Source of the DNA: Thioclava sediminum
Lineage (GTDB): Bacteria; Pseudomonadota; Alphaproteobacteria; Rhodobacterales; Rhodobacteraceae
Direction: 5' to 3'
DNA: 64,000 nucleotides
Assembly (NCBI RefSeq): GCF_002020355.1
Contig: NZ_MPZV01000003.1
Span: 558,001 to 622,000, forward strand
Below, piece after piece: positions 1 through 8,705 of this stretch. The position numbers and the translations under genes are program-made. Each line of letters starts with the position of its first letter. The first letter of the stretch is position 1. The notes under the pieces are model-generated. The model did no database searches. It was not told the origin of the DNA and saw nothing but the letters and a program-made list of their open reading frames with translations.

Positions 1-254
1 AGGAAGTCAAATTCCGCCCGGGCACCGATGTGCACGACTATGACGTCAAGATGCGCAACGTGGTGAAGTTCCTCGAGAACGGCGACAAGGTGAAGGTCAC
101 CCTGCGCTTCCGTGGTCGCGAAATGGCGCACCAGGATCTGGGTCTCGAATTGCTCAACCGCGTCCGCACCGATGTGGGCGAGCTTGGCAAGGTCGAAAAC
201 ATGCCCAAGCTCGAAGGCCGCCAGATGGTGATGATGATCGCGCCGGCGAAATAA
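1..254 (+). CDS. infC: Translation initiation factor IF-3, C-terminal part (5' truncated by window edge)
   Basis: The open frame enters at base 3 and runs to TAA at 252-254, giving about 83 residues. They match the C-terminal domain of IF-3: the run [19 protein letters not shown] followed by [19 protein letters not shown] and the ending VMMIAPAK are typical. IF-3 binds the 30S subunit, keeps it apart from 50S and checks start-codon/initiator tRNA pairing; this domain contacts the platform of 16S rRNA. The start and N-terminal domain lie outside the window. A strong intrinsic terminator follows 28 bases after the stop, so infC ends its transcript here. Confidence 0.95.
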   Translation, partial: EVKFRPGTDVHDYDVKMRNVVKFLENGDKVKVTLRFRGREMAHQDLGLELLNRVRTDVGELGKVENMPKLEGRQMVMMIAPAK

Positions 255-281
255 CCGCCCGAGCAGATCAGAAACTGTTTG

Positions 282-310
282 AACCCTCCCCTCACCGGGA
301 GGGTTTTTTT
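282..310 (+). terminator. Intrinsic terminator of infC
   Basis: A 9-bp stem (282-290 with 297-305) encloses a six-base loop and runs into seven Ts (304-310). This is a textbook Rho-independent terminator right after infC. Confidence 0.9.
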
Positions 311-915
311 CATGGGCCGTCGCGGGTGGCTCGTACATTTCGAGGGGAGGAAAAATTAAAGCGCCGCGGGAGGGAGACCCGCGGCGCATTTTGGGGAAGA
401 GACGAGGGAGAACGTCTGTTCCTCTGGTCGGGTTCTGTGCGGTTTGGGCCGCGTCAGGGAGATCAAGAACCCGATGCACTTGTGATATGGGAGTATCCGT
501 GTGCTGAACTTGACTTAGGTCAAAATTCACCCGGTTTGAACTGCGACAAACTGTTCCAATGGTCACGTTTCTGGCAGGGTCGGTGAGCCGCGTGTGAGGA
601 AAACCTTACCAGAAGCCTGACACCCCGCCTTCGGACCTGTCTTTTCGGGCTCTCAAAGCACACGGCGCGATCACGCAAGCGAGTCGCCCCGATCGAACTT
701 TCAGCGCCTTTTTCTTCCCGTCCCATCCGGTCTTGCGCGTGCTCCTCCGCGATTGCCCCGGTTTCGCCATTCCCACCGCGCGAAATCGCCCCGTTCGGAG
801 GCGAAATCGAACCCTGGACAGGCGCGGCCCGGAATCGGGTTGCCGGCAATTGCGCGCTCTTTATCGCGTCACCCCCTGCGTGCTAGTTGGAACGAGAGGC
901 AGTTTCGAGATCGAT
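311..915. other. 605-bp non-coding stretch with a GC-rich hairpin
   Basis: I find no convincing gene between infC and the glycosyltransferase. At 361-387 a perfect 10-bp inverted repeat (361-370/378-387, 7-base loop) is preceded by an A-rich run and followed by ATTTT, so it can act as a terminator or as the 3' end of a small RNA. The AT-richer part around 500-560 may hold the promoter for the downstream operon. Open frames here are shadows with no family resemblance. Confidence 0.5.
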
Positions 916-3231
916 ATGGGCAAGCAACGAGTGATCCGGCGCAGGATGCAGGCGCAAACGGGCAAGCCCGCGCTGCTCGACGCGGTGGGCTGGACCGAGG
1001 AGACCGATCTCGGGCCCCGTCACCATCTGCGCGCCTTCTTCGCCGCGCCGTCTCAGGCCGAGGATCTCAGCTTCGATGCCGTTGCCGGGGCCGCGCATCT
1101 GGCCGAGGGCCGCAATGTCGCGGGCGCGGTGATGGCAATCTACGAGCCGACTGAGCCGGGCCCGATTCAGGCCGCGATGTCCGGGCCAGACGGGCCAAGC
1201 CTCCGCGAGATCACCCCGGCTAGCCCCGATTGGGAGATGTTCGAAGGCCGCAACTGCCTGTTCGGGCTGCGGCTGGAGGAAAGCGTCGAGACGGTGCTCG
1301 ATTGGCTGAGCTGGCATCACGACCATCACGGCGCGACCGGCGCGGTGATCGTGAACCGCGCGCCCGTGGACAGCCCCGCAGGCACCGGTGAGAGTTTCGC
1401 CGATGCACTGGAGGCCGGCATGGCGCTGCGCGAGCTGGACCTGCCGGTCGCGATCTTGGAAAGCCCGCTGCCGCTGGGCAAGCTCGATCAGGGGCCGGAA
1501 AACCATGTCTTCCTCGCGCCCGACGCACCCGGCAAAGACCGGATGGAGCCGCCTGCCCCCGATCCGCAGCGCAGCCCTCTGGGTCAGGCACTGATCTTCG
1601 AGATCGCGAAATGGCGCTTCTTCGCGAAGGCGGCCTCGGTGCTGGTGCTCGACGTGACCGACCTTTTGGCCGAACGCGAGCCGGGCCAGCCCTCGGCGTT
1701 CGAGGCCACGCAAGAGGCCGAAAACGGTGTGATCCTTCTGGTGGGCCGCCGCATCTATCCTTGGCGCGTGCGCAACGATCAGCCCGCGCGCTTCCCCGAC
1801 CATATCTGCCGCCAGTTCGACGCGCGGCGCGGTATCGCCCGCTGGGGCTGCGCGCCGCAAAAGGCCGGGCTGGAGAATACATGGCGGCTCTTGCGCGTCA
1901 GCTATTGTCGCCCCGATCCGGGGCTGACCTACGGCTTCTGGCGCGCGATGGCGCTGCGGGTGCCGGGCACCTCACCTGCGGAACTCGCGCCCAAGACCTC
2001 GCTGGTCGAGGATGAACGCCTGCTGCACCTGTCGCGCGACATCTGGGGGTTCAAGCCGGTGCGACCGCCGGTCTCCAAGGTGAAGGACGCGCCCGCGCAG
2101 GCGGTGGAGGCGGGCCGCACCGCCATCGTCACCACGATGAAGAACGAAGGCCCCTTCATCCTCGAATGGATCGCCTATCACCGCGCGATCGGCGTGGATG
2201 ATTTCCTCGTCTATACCAACGACTGCACTGACGGCACCGATACGATGCTCGATCTGCTGCAGGCCAAGGGCTACGTCCAGCACCGCGAGAACCCTTTCCG
2301 CACGATGGTCGACATGAAACCGCAGCACGCGGCGCTGGCGGCGGCGGAGAATGAGCCGGTAATCACCAAGGCGGGCTGGTCGATCTGCATGGATGTGGAC
2401 GAGTTCATCAATGTGAAGATCGGCGACGGCACGCTGAAATCGCTCTATGAGGCGATGGGCGAGGCCAACATGATCGCGCTCACCTGGCGGCTCTTCGGCA
2501 ATGCGGATGTCCATGCATACGAGGACAGCTTCATCACCGGGCAATTCACCCGCTGCGCCCCCGAGATCGTGCGCAAACCGCATCAGGCCTGGGGCTTCAA
2601 GACGCTGTTTCGCAATATCGCGCTCTACAAGAAGCTGGGCGTGCACCGGCCCAAAGGGCTGAACCCGGACCTCTGGGATCAGGTGAACTGGCTCAACGGC
2701 TCGGGCCAGCCGATGCCGCGCGAGATGTTCCGCAATGGCTGGCGCTCGACGCTCGACACCTATGGCTATGACTGGGTGCAGCTGAACCATTACGCGGTGC
2801 GCTCGGCCGAGAGCTTCCTCGTGAAGCGCGACCGCGGCCGGGTGAACCATGTCGATCGTGATCAGGGGCTGAACTACTGGTTCCGGATGAACCATAACGC
2901 GGTCGAGGATCGTTCGATCCAGCGGATGCTGCCCGCCGCCCGCGCCGAGTTCGACCGCATGATGGCCGATCCCGAGATCGCCGCCGCGCATCATCACGCT
3001 GTCGCCTGCCACCGCGCGAAGATCGAGGAATTGATGGCGCGCCCCGATCAGCGCGAGTTCTACGAGACCCTGACATCGGAGCGCTTCGAGGCGCTCTCGC
3101 GGATGCTGCATGTCTTCGGCTCGGCCGTGTTCAACACCGGTCCGCATGTGATCCCCGACGATCTGCACGCCCGCGACCTGCCCGACGATTTCTTCTTCAC
3201 CGTCGAAGCCCCTGACGAGGCCACGCACTGA
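916..3231 (+). CDS. Large glycosyltransferase with C-terminal Glyco_tranf_2_4-type domain and divergent N-terminal half
   Basis: 771 residues from ATG 916, preceded by GAGAGG; the frame stays open upstream to 733 but without a better start. The C-terminal half, from about residue 400, is a family-2-like glycosyltransferase: TTMKNEGPFILEWIAYHR at its start, the metal/nucleotide-binding DVD motif (ICMDVDEF) near residue 492 and the family signature KLGVHRPKG later. The first 400 residues look like a degenerate second copy: VETVLDWLSWHHDHHG resembles the start of such a domain, and VLVLDVTDLL may be a decayed DxD. The acceptor is unknown; a cell-surface polysaccharide or glycolipid is likely. 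It is paralogous to the gene at 4006 and probably co-transcribed with it and the SDR between. Confidence 0.8.
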   Translation: MGKQRVIRRRMQAQTGKPALLDAVGWTEETDLGPRHHLRAFFAAPSQAEDLSFDAVAGAAHLAEGRNVAGAVMAIYEPTEPGPIQAAMSGPDGPSLREITPASPDWEMFEGRNCLFGLRLEESVETVLDWLSWHHDHHGATGAVIVNRAPVDSPAGTGESFADALEAGMALRELDLPVAILESPLPLGKLDQGPENHVFLAPDAPGKDRMEPPAPDPQRSPLGQALIFEIAKWRFFAKAASVLVLDVTDLLAEREPGQPSAFEATQEAENGVILLVGRRIYPWRVRNDQPARFPDHICRQFDARRGIARWGCAPQKAGLENTWRLLRVSYCRPDPGLTYGFWRAMALRVPGTSPAELAPKTSLVEDERLLHLSRDIWGFKPVRPPVSKVKDAPAQAVEAGRTAIVTTMKNEGPFILEWIAYHRAIGVDDFLVYTNDCTDGTDTMLDLLQAKGYVQHRENPFRTMVDMKPQHAALAAAENEPVITKAGWSICMDVDEFINVKIGDGTLKSLYEAMGEANMIALTWRLFGNADVHAYEDSFITGQFTRCAPEIVRKPHQAWGFKTLFRNIALYKKLGVHRPKGLNPDLWDQVNWLNGSGQPMPREMFRNGWRSTLDTYGYDWVQLNHYAVRSAESFLVKRDRGRVNHVDRDQGLNYWFRMNHNAVEDRSIQRMLPAARAEFDRMMADPEIAAAHHHAVACHRAKIEELMARPDQREFYETLTSERFEALSRMLHVFGSAVFNTGPHVIPDDLHARDLPDDFFFTVEAPDEATH

Positions 3232-3295
3232 GAGCGGCGCCTTTACCCCAGCCTGCCCTGACCTAGCTCTCCGAGCAAAGGAAAGGACACAAAAC

Positions 3296-3961
3296 ATGGC
3301 ACGCATTTTCGTCATCGGCGCGACAGGCGGCGTCGGGCATCGGCTGGTCCCGCTTCTGATCGCGGCAGGCCATGAGCTCACCGCGCTGCACCGCAAACCC
3401 GAGCAGGCCGACAGCCTGCGCTCGGTGGGCGCGACGCCCGTCCAAGGCGACCTGATGGAACTGACGGCGGGAGATTTCGAACCGATGTTCGAGGGCCATG
3501 ACGCGGTTGTCTTCTCGGCGGGGGCTGCGGGCTCGGGGCTCGAACGCACCACCCGGATCGACGGCGAGGCACCGCTCGACGTGATTGCCGCGATGAACCG
3601 GATGAGCGTGCCGCGGCTCTACCTCGTCTCCGCCTTCCCCGATGCCGGGCGCGGCAAGGAGATCAAGCCGGGCTTCGAGCATTACATGCTGGCGAAGAAG
3701 ACCGCAGATGCCGCCGTGGTCGCGAGCGGGCTCGACTATGTCATCCTGCGCCCCGGCACGCTTCTCCATGAGGAGGGCGACGGGCGCGTGGCGCTGGCCC
3801 ATGCGCTCAATTACGGCTCGGTCGCGCGCGGCCATGTCGCGGCTGTGCTGACCGCGCTGATCGACGCGCCCGAGATCAGCCATGAAATTCTGGAGCTGAC
3901 CGACGGCACCGAGGAAATCGCTGCAAGCGTGGCCGCCCTGCCGCGCCACGTCCTCGTGTGA
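3296..3961 (+). CDS. Atypical short-chain dehydrogenase, NAD(P)-binding (YwnB/YtfG-like)
   Basis: 221 residues with a good ribosome site (AAAGGAAAGG) ahead of ATG 3296. The N-terminus IFVIGATGGVGHRL carries the Rossmann dinucleotide-binding motif GxTGxxG-like (GATGGVG, about residues 8-14). LVSAFPDAG and the Y-x(3)-K-like HYMLAKKTADAAV stretch, then YVILRPGTL, match the NmrA/atypical-SDR group such as YwnB. Many members are NAD(P)H sensors or reductases of unknown substrate, so a specific reaction cannot be given. It sits between two paralogous glycosyltransferases on the same strand, 64 bases after the first and 44 before the second, so co-transcription is likely. Confidence 0.8.
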   Translation: MARIFVIGATGGVGHRLVPLLIAAGHELTALHRKPEQADSLRSVGATPVQGDLMELTAGDFEPMFEGHDAVVFSAGAAGSGLERTTRIDGEAPLDVIAAMNRMSVPRLYLVSAFPDAGRGKEIKPGFEHYMLAKKTADAAVVASGLDYVILRPGTLLHEEGDGRVALAHALNYGSVARGHVAAVLTALIDAPEISHEILELTDGTEEIAASVAALPRHVLV

Positions 3962-4005
3962 TCCCAGACACTTGCGGGCGCGCGCGGCCTCACTACAGTG
4001 GCGCA

Positions 4006-5049
4006 ATGCGTGCGCTCGCAATCACATCCGTCAAGAATGAAGGCCCGTTTCTGCTGGAATGGCTGGCCCATCACCGCGCCATTGGCTTCACGGATTTCCT
4101 CGTCTTTTCAAATGACTGCGACGACGGCACCGATGCGATGCTGGATCGGTTGCAGGAGATCGGCTGGCTGACCCATGTGCCCAATCCCGGCCCGTGGAAG
4201 GAAGGCCCGCAATGGGCGGCGCTGAAACAGGCCGATGCGCATCCGCTGGTGGCAGAGGCCGACTGGATCGCGGTGATCGACGTTGACGAGTTCGTCACCA
4301 TAAAAACCGGCGACGGCACGCTTGGCGCGCTGATCGAGGCCGTCCCGCAGGCCACCGCTTTCGCGATGACTTGGCGGCTGTTCGGCAATTGCGGCGTGGT
4401 CGGCTTCGAGGATCGCCCCGTCACGCAACAGTTCCCCCGCTGCGCGCCGCCGGACATGCTCTGGCCGTGGCGCGCGTCGATGTTCAAGACGCTGTTTGCC
4501 AATACCGGCGCCTATGCCAAGCTCGGCGTCCACCGCCCCCGCGCGCCACAGGACGACAAGCTGGCGGGCACGCTCTGGGTCGACGGATCGGGGCGCAAAC
4601 TGCCGCCGCAATATCAGCGCCAGAAGCTTTTCACCCCGCCGGGCAGCGCGCCTTACGACCTTGTGCAGCTCAACCATTATCCGCTTGGGTCGATGGAGGG
4701 CTACCTCGTGAAATGCGACCGCGGCCGCTCGAACCGGCAGGCAGGCGCCTTCGACATGTCCTATTGGGTGGAGCGGAATTTCTCGGACGTGGAGGACGAT
4801 TCGATCCGTCGCCACGATGCGGGCACGCAGGCGCGCCTCGCCGAGCTGAGCGCCGATCCCGACCTGCTCCGCCTGCACAATAAGGCAGTTATGTGGCGTA
4901 AAGCGAAGGCCCGCACGCTATTGCGCGAGGAGCCGTATCGCGCGCTTTTTGGTAGGCTTCTTCTCTGTCCGCCGAGCCGCCCGCTCTCGCCGCAAGCCGC
5001 TAAACTCATGGTTCGCCTCGCAAAAGCGGCAATTACCGAGAACCCGTGA
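4006..5049 (+). CDS. Glycosyltransferase, Glyco_tranf_2_4 family
   Basis: 347 residues. ATG 4006 was chosen because MRALAITSVKNEGPF begins the fold directly; the frame is open back to 3958 but adds no conserved sequence. Shared family features are KNEGPFLLEWLAHHRAIG, DCDDGTDAMLDRL, the DVD metal site (IAVIDVDEF, about residues 86-94), MTWRLFGN, and KLGVHRPRA. It is a single-domain version of the C-terminal half of the protein at 916 and about as similar to it as paralogues usually are. It is presumed cytoplasmic and acts on an unknown sugar acceptor. The downstream gene begins 176 bases later. Confidence 0.85.
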   Translation: MRALAITSVKNEGPFLLEWLAHHRAIGFTDFLVFSNDCDDGTDAMLDRLQEIGWLTHVPNPGPWKEGPQWAALKQADAHPLVAEADWIAVIDVDEFVTIKTGDGTLGALIEAVPQATAFAMTWRLFGNCGVVGFEDRPVTQQFPRCAPPDMLWPWRASMFKTLFANTGAYAKLGVHRPRAPQDDKLAGTLWVDGSGRKLPPQYQRQKLFTPPGSAPYDLVQLNHYPLGSMEGYLVKCDRGRSNRQAGAFDMSYWVERNFSDVEDDSIRRHDAGTQARLAELSADPDLLRLHNKAVMWRKAKARTLLREEPYRALFGRLLLCPPSRPLSPQAAKLMVRLAKAAITENP

Positions 5050-5225
5050 ACAAACGCCGCCAACTAGGCCGATTGTTGCCCATTAAGAAATGTGGCGGCA
5101 GATTCCTCGCTTGGCTCCTATTTGTGCCCCTTTCTTGCGGTGATACGTTGGTTGAGCAGAACTGGCGGTGTCCCGCCCGCGCTCGCAGCAAGCGAAGCGC
5201 GCACGAAAGCTGAAAAGAGGCGAAG

Positions 5226-6164
5226 GTGAACAAGGCAGACACGGACTGGCGTGCACGGCTGGAAAAGATCGCGGACGAGACCGGCTATTACGAGCCGCTC
5301 GGCGCCGATCATGAAGTGCTGTTCCACGACGACTCGCCCGTCCTGATCGTCAGCTTCGAGACTCGCGCACAGATCGAGGCCGATCGCGAAGAGGCCCTGC
5401 CCTTCGGCTACAAGATCGCCCGCGACGAGGGCTGGTCCGCACTCAGCGTGATCGCTTCGGACGAGAGCTGGTTCCGCGATCCCGCCATCTATGCCTATTT
5501 CGACCGCCTCGTCGACGAGGCCTTCTTTGAAGATTTCGACCGTGTGGTGTTCTACGGCGCGGGGCCTGGCGGCTACGCGGCAGCCGCCTTCTCGGTCGCG
5601 GCACCCGGCGCCACGGTGATCGCGCTCGCACCGCAGGCGACACTCGATCCGACACTCGCGGGCTGGGATGACCGGTTCCCGCAGACCCGCCGTATGTCTT
5701 TTACCGATCGCTACGGCTTCGCGCCCGAAATGCTCGACGGCGTAGAGCGGGCCTTCGTCTTCTATGACCCGTTCGAGCGGCTCGATGCGATGCACGCGGC
5801 GCTGTTCGCGCGACCTTGCGTGTCGCTGATGCCGTGCCGACATATCGGCCCGGACCCGGCGGCGGGGCTGCTCGATATGGATATTCTCGACGAGGTTCTG
5901 ATCGCGGCGGGCGCGGGCAAGCTGACTCCGTCCCTGTTCTGGACCTTCTTCCGCGCCCGGCGGCTCTCGAAACGCTACGTGATCCGGCTGGTCGACCACC
6001 TGCGCCGAGCGCGCCGCCCGGTGCTGGAAGCGATCCTGTGCCGCGCGGTCGGAACCAGCCAGAACCGTCCGAAATTCCGCAACCGCTATGAGGCGCTCGC
6101 CCAGAAGCTCGCCGAGCAGGGGGTCGAGTTGCCGGAGCCACAAGAACGGGCTGGCGCGGCCTGA
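5226..6164 (+). CDS. Alpha/beta-hydrolase-like protein lacking the nucleophile; function unknown
   Basis: 312 residues; ATG 5226 follows AGAGGCGAAGG. Proteins like this are common in Rhodobacterales and are sometimes labelled phosphoadenosine phosphosulfate reductase, but I see no PAPS-binding motif. The central segment VVFYGAGPGGYAAAAFS (about residues 105-121) lines up with the nucleophile elbow YG(S/x)SxGGYAA of alpha/beta hydrolases linked to polysaccharide genes, but glycine stands where the catalytic serine should be. It is therefore probably a binding or scaffold protein or a non-classical enzyme. It ends the run of plus-strand surface-sugar-type genes and is followed by a bidirectional terminator. 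Confidence 0.6.
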   Translation: MNKADTDWRARLEKIADETGYYEPLGADHEVLFHDDSPVLIVSFETRAQIEADREEALPFGYKIARDEGWSALSVIASDESWFRDPAIYAYFDRLVDEAFFEDFDRVVFYGAGPGGYAAAAFSVAAPGATVIALAPQATLDPTLAGWDDRFPQTRRMSFTDRYGFAPEMLDGVERAFVFYDPFERLDAMHAALFARPCVSLMPCRHIGPDPAAGLLDMDILDEVLIAAGAGKLTPSLFWTFFRARRLSKRYVIRLVDHLRRARRPVLEAILCRAVGTSQNRPKFRNRYEALAQKLAEQGVELPEPQERAGAA

Positions 6165-6188
6165 GCCCCGATCGAGAGACTGAAACGT

Positions 6189-6224
6189 AAAAAGGGCGCG
6201 CCCCGGCTGGGGCACGCCCTTTTT
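6189..6224. terminator. Bidirectional intrinsic terminator
   Basis: A-run, long GC-rich stem with tip GGCT, and T-run (6189-6224) lie between the convergent genes ending at 6164 (+) and 6258 (-). The A/T symmetry lets it stop transcription from both sides. Confidence 0.85.
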
Positions 6225-6257
6225 CAATGCGAGACGCCCGGGCGCCCCGAACCGCGA

Positions 6258-6470
6258 TCAGATGTAGAAACGATCGCGGAACACGTGGCGCACGATGCCG
6301 TCACGGGTCAGACCCATATCGGCCAGCTCAGCGTCGCTTTTCGCGTCGAGCGCACGGATCTGCTCTTGGCGCGACTGGCGCTCCATATAGGCGACGAGGC
6401 CTTGTGCGATTGCGTGGCCCATACGGGCAAAGATCGATTGTTCGCCATGGGCGGTGGTAACGAATGCCAT
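6258..6470 (-). CDS. DUF1127 family small protein
   Basis: 70 residues, starting at ATG 6470 with AGGAGG six bases upstream. The C-terminal half ([19 protein letters not shown], then HVFRDRF) is the DUF1127 helical domain, rich in Arg/Lys and ending in a basic patch. Small DUF1127 proteins in alphaproteobacteria bind RNA and affect small-RNA maturation or stress and phosphate responses; the exact role of this copy is unknown. It is transcribed divergently from pyrC with about 170 bases between the starts. Confidence 0.88.
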   Translation of the reverse strand: MAFVTTAHGEQSIFARMGHAIAQGLVAYMERQSRQEQIRALDAKSDAELADMGLTRDGIVRHVFRDRFYI

Positions 6471-6642
6471 TGGAAACCTCCTGAGGTTCAGCGTTCAGGT
6501 CGTTTTCTCCCTTGGCACTGAATTTAGGTCAGCTTTGCTGCCAGTGGTACCGCCATCTCCGCATCCCCGCCATGCAATTGCTGCGGCGCGGCATGCGCGC
6601 TCCCTCTGGATTTGCACGCAGCCTCGGGCTAAGGACTTTTTC

Positions 6643-7683
6643 ATGAGCACGATCACCCTGCCCCGCCCCGACGATTGGCACCTGCATCTGCGCGATGGCG
6701 CGATGCTGGAAGGTGTCGCCCCCGAAACCGCCCGTGATTTCGCCCGCGCGATCATCATGCCGAACCTCGTGCCCCCCGTGGTGCGCGGAGACGATGCTGC
6801 CGCCTATCGCGAGCGCATCCTGAAGGCGCTGCCCGAGGGGAGCGATTTCGAGCCGCTGATGACGCTCTACTTGACCGAGAAGACCGATCCGCAGGATGTG
6901 GCGCAAGCCGCAGCCTCCGGTCTGGTCAAGGCGGTGAAGCTCTATCCGGCGGGCGCCACGACGAACTCGGACTCGGGCGTGCGCGATTTCGACAAGGTTC
7001 GCGGCGTGCTGGAGAAGATGGCCGAGATCGGCCTGCCGCTTTGCGTGCATGGCGAGGTGACCCGGCCCGAGGTCGACATCTTCGACCGCGAGGCCGTGTT
7101 CATCGAGACCGTGCTCGACCCGATCCGGCGCAAGACCCCTGGCCTGCGCGTCGTGATGGAGCATATCACCACCAAGGACGGCGTGGATTACGTGGCCGCG
7201 CAGGGCGATGACATGGGCGGGACGATCACCACGCATCACCTGATCATCAACCGCAACCATATCCTCGTGGGTGGGATCAAACCGCATTACTACTGCCTGC
7301 CGGTCGCCAAGCGCGAGACGCATCGGCTGGCGCTGGTCGAGGCCGCGACCTCGGGCAATCCGCATTTCTTCCTTGGCACCGACTCTGCGCCGCATGTGGA
7401 CGCCGCCAAGGAAACCGCCTGCGGCTGCGCGGGCTGTTTCACCGCGACGCACACGATGCCGCTTCTGGCACATGTGTTCGAAGCGGCGGGCGCGCTCGAC
7501 AATCTCGAAGGGTTTGCCTCGCGGAACGGGCCGAATTTCTACCGCCTGCCGGTCAACGAGGGCACGCTGACGCTCGAGAAGACCGACCAGCCCAACACTT
7601 GGCCCGCCAAGATCGAGACCGGCGCGGGCCCCGTCACCCTCTTCGATCCGGGTTTCCCGGTCCATTGGCATGTAAAACGCTGA
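6643..7683 (+). CDS. pyrC: Dihydroorotase, class II (homodimeric type)
   Basis: 346 residues, matching the E. coli PyrC length. ATG 6643 was chosen over an upstream in-frame start at 6454 because [18 protein letters not shown] is the conserved N-terminus. It cyclises carbamoyl aspartate to dihydroorotate in pyrimidine synthesis. Metal ligands are visible: the HLH motif near residue 13, the lysine that is carboxylated (K99 in [14 protein letters not shown]), further histidines in CVHGE and EHITT, and the substrate loop GTDSAPH. pyrE follows 106 bases downstream on the same strand, the expected partner two steps later in the pathway. Confidence 0.97.
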   Translation: MSTITLPRPDDWHLHLRDGAMLEGVAPETARDFARAIIMPNLVPPVVRGDDAAAYRERILKALPEGSDFEPLMTLYLTEKTDPQDVAQAAASGLVKAVKLYPAGATTNSDSGVRDFDKVRGVLEKMAEIGLPLCVHGEVTRPEVDIFDREAVFIETVLDPIRRKTPGLRVVMEHITTKDGVDYVAAQGDDMGGTITTHHLIINRNHILVGGIKPHYYCLPVAKRETHRLALVEAATSGNPHFFLGTDSAPHVDAAKETACGCAGCFTATHTMPLLAHVFEAAGALDNLEGFASRNGPNFYRLPVNEGTLTLEKTDQPNTWPAKIETGAGPVTLFDPGFPVHWHVKR

Positions 7684-7698
7684 GTTTCGCCTTGGCGC

Positions 7699-7755
7699 AA
7701 ATATCCCCGCCGGAGGCTCCCGGGCCAGCCGACGGACGCTCCGCGGGGGATATTT
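7699..7755. repeat. Imperfect palindrome between pyrC and pyrE
   Basis: 17-base arms at 7699-7715 and 7739-7755 are complementary at 15 of 17 positions (arm core AAATATCCCC). The spacer is 23 bases. There is no clean T-run, so it resembles the intergenic palindromic repeats scattered through Rhodobacterales genomes more than a standard terminator. It could still protect or attenuate the pyrC-pyrE message. Confidence 0.6.
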
Positions 7756-7789
7756 AGACCAAGCCGAAACCAGCCTTGATAAGGACGAG

Positions 7790-8470
7790 ATGATGATCCC
7801 CAGCGCCTTCCCCAGCAAAGAAGAAATCGCCCGCCTGACCGCGCGGATGCTTCTGGAAATCGAAGCGGTGCATTTCAATGCCGACGAGCCCTTCACGCTC
7901 GCCTCCGGCCTGCCCTCGCCGACCTATATCGATTGCCGCAAGCTGATCTCTTTCCCGCGTATCCGTTCGACCCTGATGGATTTCCTCGCGGTGACGGTGA
8001 TGCGCGAGGCCGGTTTCGAGGCCTTCGACAATATCGCGGGCGGCGAGACGGCGGGCATTCCCTTCGCCGCGATGGTGGCCGAGCGTCTGGCCCTGCCGAT
8101 GACCTATGTGCGCAAGAAGCCGAAGGGTTACGGGCGCAACGCCCGCATCGAGGGCGCGATGACCGAAGGCCAGCGCGTGCTGCTGGTCGAGGATCTGACC
8201 ACCGATGGCGGCTCGAAGCTGAGCTTCGTCGACGCGATCCGCGACACCGGCGCGAGCTGCGGCCATACAGCGGTGATCTTCTACTACGGGATCTTCCCCG
8301 AGACCGTGCCGAACCTGCGCGAGCATGGCGTCGAGCTGCATCACCTGTGCACCTGGTGGGATGTGTTGGCCGAGGCGCGCGCACAGGGCAGCTTCTCGAA
8401 GGAAACGCTCGACGAGGTCGAGGCCTTCCTGAGCGATCCGCGCCCGTGGCAGGACGCGCGCAAGGGCTGA
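7790..8470 (+). CDS. pyrE: Orotate phosphoribosyltransferase
   Basis: 226 residues. It joins orotate to PRPP to give OMP. The PRPP-binding motif [13 protein letters not shown] (about residues 129-141) and the catalytic-loop stretch [16 protein letters not shown] are present, as is the N-terminal [16 protein letters not shown]. The start may be ATG 7790 or the next ATG at 7793. It lies immediately downstream of pyrC on the same strand and closes with its own terminator (8598-8624). Confidence 0.97.
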   Translation: MMIPSAFPSKEEIARLTARMLLEIEAVHFNADEPFTLASGLPSPTYIDCRKLISFPRIRSTLMDFLAVTVMREAGFEAFDNIAGGETAGIPFAAMVAERLALPMTYVRKKPKGYGRNARIEGAMTEGQRVLLVEDLTTDGGSKLSFVDAIRDTGASCGHTAVIFYYGIFPETVPNLREHGVELHHLCTWWDVLAEARAQGSFSKETLDEVEAFLSDPRPWQDARKG

Positions 8471-8485
8471 AACAGCCCGGAGATT

Positions 8486-8507
8486 CCTGTGGATGATCCT
8501 GTGGATG
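8486..8507. promoter_or_regulatory. Direct repeat resembling DnaA boxes upstream of dnaB
   Basis: CCTGTGGATG occurs at 8486-8495 and again at 8498-8507, a 12-base period. Read as DnaA boxes (consensus TGTGNATAA), the first matches 8 of 9 bases and the second 7 of 9. A third candidate on the other orientation, TTATCCAGA, is at 8633-8641. The group sits between pyrE and the replicative helicase gene. Confidence 0.35.
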
Positions 8508-8597
8508 CTCTGGGGAGCGTTTTAGCTCCGAATCTCGCGCTTCGAAAATAATCGCGAGATGTGGTAGGCTCTCCACGGGCAAACACCATAAATTCCG

Positions 8598-8624
8598 AAA
8601 ACTCCGCTGAAACAGCGGGGTTTT
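8598..8624 (+). terminator. Intrinsic terminator of pyrE
   Basis: Twelve-base-pair stem (8598-8609/8613-8624, one G-T pair) with an AAA loop. The stem ends in TTTT followed by CCCC, so the U-tract is short. Confidence 0.75.
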
Positions 8625-8705
8625 CCCCAATCTTATCCAGATTCCCTTTTCCCCCGACTGCGGCTAGAAGACCGCGCAGAGGGACGGGGACACCGAGGCA
8701 GGTAC

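Noticed and set aside
5226-6164. Phosphoadenosine phosphosulfate reductase
   Set aside because: No PAPS-loop or catalytic cysteine motif (ECGIHxx) is present; the visible motif is an altered hydrolase elbow.
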